8,790 nt of DNA from JAPLDB01 sp964356415. GTDB lineage: Bacteria > Bacteroidota > Bacteroidia > AKYH767-A > 2013-40CM-41-45. Below the pieces are notes generated by a model. It searched no databases, was not told where the DNA came from, and saw nothing but the letters and a program-made list of their open reading frames with translations. The stretch covers positions 1 to 8,790 of the forward strand of contig CAYHHK010000152.1 in the NCBI GenBank assembly GCA_964356415.1. The letters run 5' to 3'. Numbering within the stretch: position 1 is the first letter of the stretch; each line of letters opens with the position of its first letter. Shown piece by piece: positions 6,562 through 8,790 of this stretch. The translations under genes and the position numbers were made by a program.

Positions 6562-6583
6562 TGCCCTGAGCAAAGCGAAAGGG
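6562..6583. repeat. Short dispersed-type repeat (TGCCCTGAGC and AAGCGAAAGGG halves)
   Basis: CCCT and AGGG frame an imperfect hairpin (TGCCCTGAGC then AAAGCGAAAGGG). The sequence is of a type often seen dispersed between bacterial genes, as I recall it from other genomes. It lies directly after LYTRP, in the presumed domain V region, and helps to explain why domain V cannot be folded. Confidence 0.5.
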
Positions 6584-6624
6584 TACAGTGGCCATGCCTT
6601 CACTCTGTTACGGCAGGAAAATGT

Positions 6625-6668
6625 GAGAGGCGCACTCCGTCATAATCTTGTGACGGAGCCGCCTACTC
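6625..6668 (+). ncRNA. Group II intron domain VI with bulged branch adenosine
   Basis: GAG (6625-6627) pairs with CTC (6666-6668). A6665 bulges on the 3' side as the branch point. AGGCG (6628-6632) pairs with CGCCT (6660-6664), followed by a CA/C internal loop. CTCCGTCA (6635-6642) pairs with TGACGGAG (6651-6658) around an 8-nt loop. The bulged A lies 5-8 nt before AT or AC dinucleotides suitable as intron 3' ends. This hairpin is intact, unlike the region before it. Confidence 0.75.
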
Positions 6669-6726
6669 ATTACCACCAGTGGTTCTTCTTTCTGTCGTGT
6701 TACTTTCTTTTATGGTGTATTTCACT

Positions 6727-7134
6727 TTATTTTTCCTTTATTATTTTCTCTGCAAATGCGATTATATGTCCGTCCGGGTCTGAAAAATAGCAAACTTTGT
6801 CTCCCCAGTCTCTGTCAATAATTGGACTTATTAATTTTGCTCCACTTTTAGTTGCATTGTCAAATTCATATTGAATATCGTTAACATACAAATATAGTTC
6901 ACACCTAGGAATACCATTCCCATTGTCTGGGTGCGGTGTTTTGTTGGCAAGAATTTTTGCAATGCCTTTGTTTGGCATAATTCCAATTTTACAATTGTCT
7001 GATAAGTTAAATTCTGTCATACCAGGAACATTCAGGTCTGCCTCCACACGAAAAATGTTTTGGTAGAACTTGCAACTTGCTTCTTGATTGTCAACATATA
7101 GGATTGTTTCTATAAGTTTTATGTGTGTTATCAT
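6727..7134 (-). CDS. VOC superfamily (glyoxalase/bleomycin-resistance-like) protein
   Basis: A 135-aa single-domain protein with the two beta-alpha-beta-beta-beta repeats of the vicinal oxygen chelate fold. The first begins ETILYVDNQEASCKFYQNIF (8-27) and the second CELYLYVNDIQYEFDNATKSGAK (78-100). It ends in VCYFSDPDGHIIAFAEK (114-130), the family's DPDG turn. Where many metal-binding members have IEL after DPDGN, this one has IAF, so one usual carboxylate ligand is missing. It may bind a ligand or drug rather than act as a metal-dependent lyase or dioxygenase. The role is unknown. It converges on the + methyltransferase. Its start codon lies 22 bp from the end of an IS256-like element, which has displaced its upstream region by about 1.4 kb, so expression now depends on the IS end or is lost. 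The coding region looks intact. Confidence 0.8.
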   Translation of the reverse strand: MITHIKLIETILYVDNQEASCKFYQNIFRVEADLNVPGMTEFNLSDNCKIGIMPNKGIAKILANKTPHPDNGNGIPRCELYLYVNDIQYEFDNATKSGAKLISPIIDRDWGDKVCYFSDPDGHIIAFAEKIIKEK

Positions 7135-7148
7135 TTGTCTATTTGTTA

Positions 7149-7156
7149 TTGATTCA
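7149..7156. repeat. Left target-site duplication, TTGATTCA
   Basis: TTGATTCA directly precedes the left IS end and is repeated exactly at 8532-8539 after the right end. An 8-bp duplication is typical of IS256-family insertion. It is perfect, which suggests a recent event. Confidence 0.88.
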
Positions 7157-7183
7157 GGTGATGTCCCAAAGTTAGTTGAAAAA
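7157..7183 (+). repeat. IS left terminal inverted repeat
   Basis: Begins GGTGATGTCC and includes AGTTGAAAAA. It matches the reverse complement of the right end at about 16 of 27 positions, with the conserved blocks GATGTC and GTTGAAA. The outer end is fixed by the adjacent target duplication. Confidence 0.7.
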
Positions 7184-7187
7184 ACTT

Positions 7188-7206
7188 AGCAGCAACCGAA
7201 GCTGCT
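7188..7206 (+). repeat. Hairpin inside the IS left end
   Basis: AGCAGC (7188-7193) and GCTGCT (7201-7206) form a 6-bp GC-rich stem with a 7-nt loop, between the left IS end and the transposase start. Such hairpins can limit read-in transcription or translation in other insertion sequences; that role here is inference. Confidence 0.45.
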
Positions 7207-7272
7207 GCCAAGTAAAGTGGTTTGATAATGAGTATTTTTGGTTTGCGACTAAAAATCCAAAATCAAACTATT

Positions 7273-8427
7273 ATGAACAAAAGTACACAAGTCCATCGAG
7301 AAAACCTTGATTGGTATTATGAACAATCGACCGATATTCGATTAGAATTATTGAAAAATTATCTTGAATTAAGCCGGATCCTGGTGAATCAGATTATGGA
7401 GGACAATGTTCGGTCAATGACCGGGGAACGATATGAGCACAGTGAAGATGGTGCAAAAAAATATTATCGGCACGGTTTCAATCCAGGGAGTATTAAATTA
7501 AAGGATCAGCGTTTACCGATTCAAATTCCCAGGATCAGAGAATCGGCCAGTGGGAAATGTGTTGCAATTCCTGAGATAAACAAGATTAAGGCAGTTGCGG
7601 AACCGAGTAATGATTTTTTGAAAAAAATTATATATGGAATCAGCACACGGGATTATAAAAAAATAACCGAACACTTAGTTGAGAATTTCGGGTTAAGCTC
7701 CAGTCAGGTCAGTCGGGAATTTATAGAGCAAACTGAACAGGCGTTCAAATATTTCTGTGAGCGTACTTTCGAGGATCACACCTTTGTAGCCTTATTGATT
7801 GATGGAAAATACCTTGCACGTGAACAAATGGTTATTGCGCTGGGAGTAACGGATAAAGGTGTAAAAATTCCGTTGGATTTTATTCAAACTTCCGCAGAGA
7901 ACAGCCGCTCGATAGGCCAACTTTTAAAACGCTTAAAAGAGAAGAAAATTCAATTCGGAGATGGGTTATTAGTTGTTATAGACGGAAGCAAAGGCATTCG
8001 CAAAGCAGTTGAGGATGTGTTTGGAAATAAGACCCTCGTGCAGCGAGGTCAATGGCATAAAAGAGAAAATGTATTGAGTTATTTAAATGAAAAGGATAAA
8101 ACCCTGTTTAAAATCCGCATGCAAAATGCGTACCGTGAACCGGATTATCAAAAAGCAAGAATGGCACTGTTAGAAACCCACCAGGATTTGACAAAAATAA
8201 ATCTGAACGCTGCAAATTCTTTACTTGAAGGATTAGAGGAAACCCTGACACTTCACAAATTAAAAATGTCATCCATCTTTGGCCGAAGTTTGGGCACTAC
8301 AAATTGCATTGAGAGCATGAATTCTCAGCTAACAAAACACACCCGAAATGTAAAAAACTGGAGTAGCAGTAATCAACGACAACGCTGGGTAGCAGCAGCA
8401 TTGTTGGAAATTGAACCCAATTTTTAA
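7273..8427 (+). CDS. IS256-family (mutator-type) transposase
   Basis: A 384-aa DDE transposase of the Transposase_mut type, of normal length and without frame breaks. The catalytic residues are readable in ATG-7273 numbering: Asp177 in LLIDGKY, Asp237 in VVIDGSKG and Glu347 in NCIESMNSQL. The RGQWHKRENV segment (258-267) matches the family's conserved W/C-x-H-K-R-x-N-V block. The N-terminal third carries the DNA-binding region, with SSSQVSREF near 142-150 as a probable helix-turn-helix. The frame can be extended upstream to TTG 7222, but the added residues are not family-like and an ATG at 7273 begins MNKSTQVHRENLDW, so that start is preferred. The enzyme cuts and pastes or copies its own element; no partner gene is needed. 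With intact DDE residues and perfect target duplications, the element may still be active. Confidence 0.92.
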   Translation: MNKSTQVHRENLDWYYEQSTDIRLELLKNYLELSRILVNQIMEDNVRSMTGERYEHSEDGAKKYYRHGFNPGSIKLKDQRLPIQIPRIRESASGKCVAIPEINKIKAVAEPSNDFLKKIIYGISTRDYKKITEHLVENFGLSSSQVSREFIEQTEQAFKYFCERTFEDHTFVALLIDGKYLAREQMVIALGVTDKGVKIPLDFIQTSAENSRSIGQLLKRLKEKKIQFGDGLLVVIDGSKGIRKAVEDVFGNKTLVQRGQWHKRENVLSYLNEKDKTLFKIRMQNAYREPDYQKARMALLETHQDLTKINLNAANSLLEGLEETLTLHKLKMSSIFGRSLGTTNCIESMNSQLTKHTRNVKNWSSSNQRQRWVAAALLEIEPNF

Positions 8428-8504
8428 AAAATCCATAACTTTAAACACATTAATAAACTACAGGAAGCAATCAAAAATCAACTCAATAAGAAACCACTTC
8501 GAAA

Positions 8505-8531
8505 AATTTCAACAAAGAAATAGACATCCTC
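8505..8531 (-). repeat. IS right terminal inverted repeat
   Basis: Read on the minus strand it begins GAGGATGTCTATTTC and continues through GTTGAAA, mirroring the left end. Its outer base is fixed by the TTGATTCA duplication at 8532-8539. Confidence 0.7.
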
Positions 8532-8539
8532 TTGATTCA
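8532..8539. repeat. Right target-site duplication, TTGATTCA
   Basis: Exact copy of 7149-7156. Joining 7156 to 8540 restores the pre-insertion upstream region of the VOC gene. Confidence 0.88.
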
Positions 8540-8667
8540 TCAGCAGATATTGTGTTTTTATTGTTGTGTTGTCCGCAACTTATAAATTGAAAAAATGTCA
8601 ACACTAAAAAAGTTGTTTTATTGGCAAATAGTATATGTCAGTTGTTCTGTCCTACCATTGGTGGTAA
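8540..8667. other. Displaced upstream region of the VOC gene
   Basis: 128 bp of AT-rich DNA with no coding potential that I can support. Before the IS inserted it would have been the immediate upstream region of the minus-strand VOC gene. It ends in a small hairpin, TACCA/TGGTA (8653-8666), directly before the heptamer array. Confidence 0.6.
8599..8628 (-). promoter_or_regulatory. Candidate displaced promoter of the VOC gene
   Basis: On the minus strand, TTTG (8625-8628) is followed after 18 bp by TAGTGTTG (8599-8606). This is one mismatch from the Bacteroidota TTTG-N17-20-TAnnTTTG promoter. Without the IS it would start transcription about 75-80 nt before the VOC ATG. The match is short and in AT-rich sequence. 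Confidence 0.3.
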
Positions 8668-8790
8668 CTCACATCTCATATCTCATATCTCATATCTCAT
8701 ATCTCACATCTCACATCTCATATCTCATATCTCACATCTCATATCTCATATCTCATATCTCATATCTCACATCTCACATCTCACATCTCA
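8668..8790. repeat. Degenerate heptamer array CTCAYAT, 17 units, runs off the window
   Basis: Seventeen contiguous units plus CTCA, all exactly 7 bp and differing only at position 5 (C or T). In order the fifth base reads C TTTT CC TT C TTTT CCC. There are no spacers and no indels. The same heptamer occurs in the short array at 4321-4363. Its right end is beyond the window. Confidence 0.97.

Larger units (their letters stand above)
4538..6673 (+). mobile_element. Degenerate group II intron with broken RT/maturase ORF
   Basis: The element starts with GTGCGAG (4538-4544), matching the GUGYG 5' end of group II introns. It contains recognisable ribozyme text: the AAGTCGCAAGG and ACCGTGAGGTATGCA segments, the CGAACAGGAACTGCATACCGA segment, and CAGAAGTCAGCAGAGGTCAT before domain IV. 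A reverse transcriptase/maturase is encoded in domain IV, and the element ends just after a domain VI hairpin with a bulged A (6665). The 3' boundary is probably 6670-6673, judged from an AY end 5-8 nt after the branch A. Total length is about 2.1 kb. The maturase frame is interrupted several times, and about ten short palindromic elements are embedded in it, so it is unlikely to be autonomously mobile. It lies between convergent genes, so it interrupts no protein. Confidence 0.88.
4518..6691. other. Possible exon hairpin (convergent terminator?) split by the intron
   Basis: AAAGAAGAA (4518-4526) and TTCTTCTTT (6683-6691) are perfect 9-bp complements flanking the intron. With the intron removed, CCA (4531-4533) and TGG (6680-6682) can extend the stem across a 4-nt bulge, leaving a loop of about ten bases that contains the splice junction. 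The hairpin would lie between the + methyltransferase and the - VOC gene, where a bidirectional terminator is expected. It lacks a clean U-run, so the terminator role is only an inference. Confidence 0.35.
7157..8531 (+). mobile_element. IS256-family insertion sequence, complete
   Basis: A 1375-bp element with one transposase gene, imperfect terminal inverted repeats and an 8-bp direct duplication, TTGATTCA, on both sides. The left end reads GGTGATGTCCCAAAG and the right end, on the opposite strand, GAGGATGTCTATTTC. The two share GATGTC and, further in, GTTGAAA. Length, single ORF and duplication size all fit the IS256 (mutator-like) family. It is inserted between the VOC gene and that gene's upstream DNA. 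Confidence 0.88.

Noticed and set aside
6149..6790. 213-aa plus-strand frame as a separate gene
   Set aside because: It is a chimera: hairpin element, maturase domain X remnant, intron 3' ribozyme end and the antisense of the VOC gene. Only 6188 to about 6430 reflects real (maturase) coding sequence.
7222..7272. Upstream TTG/ATG extension of the transposase
   Set aside because: The extra 17 residues do not resemble IS256 transposase N-termini; the ATG at 7273 gives a family-typical start and length.
8668..8790. CRISPR array
   Set aside because: The units are 7 bp and contiguous with no spacers, and no cas genes are present.

Overview
The window looks like a chromosomal stretch from a Bacteroidota member, probably an environmental Chitinophagales/Sphingobacteriales-type organism. 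Three things suggest this. There is a large outer-membrane beta-barrel receptor with an N-terminal carboxypeptidase-regulatory-like domain. Genes start without clear Shine-Dalgarno sequences, with TAnnTTTG-type promoter elements nearby. Heptanucleotide arrays and short GC-rich palindromes are scattered between genes. Species cannot be assigned from the sequence alone.

Left part (1-4313), apparently host core or semi-core genes, all on +: an AlkB-type membrane non-heme di-iron hydroxylase (55-1068); an 818-aa TonB-dependent-receptor-like outer-membrane protein (1118-3574); a perfect 9-copy GTAGGTA array (3581-3643); and a class I SAM-dependent methyltransferase of the lysine-methyltransferase-like type (3660-4313).

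Right part (about 4321-8790), an accessory segment bracketed by the same degenerate heptamer, CTCAYAT: a short interrupted copy at 4321-4363 and a 17-unit array at 8668-8790 that runs off the window. Between them lie a 115-bp inverted repeat (4371-4485), a decayed group II intron (about 4538-6673), a minus-strand VOC-family gene (6727-7134), and an intact IS256-like insertion sequence (7157-8531). The IS has an 8-bp target duplication, TTGATTCA. It landed 22 bp upstream of the VOC start codon and separates that gene from its probable native promoter.

The most striking object is the group II intron. Its reverse transcriptase/maturase reading frame is broken, and its ribozyme domains are studded, by about ten short palindromic or hairpin-forming elements of several families. 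One 18-bp palindrome, TCCCGATAGCTATCGGGA, is identical to one sitting in the CTCAYAT array. Two are related ~63-bp units (5962-6025 and 6123-6184) that share flanks but have different hairpin stems with fully compensated base-pair changes. The intron seems to act as a landing pad for miniature palindromic elements. Domain VI with its bulged branch adenosine is still recognisable, while domain V appears broken. The intron itself sits in the loop of a possible hairpin between two convergent genes.
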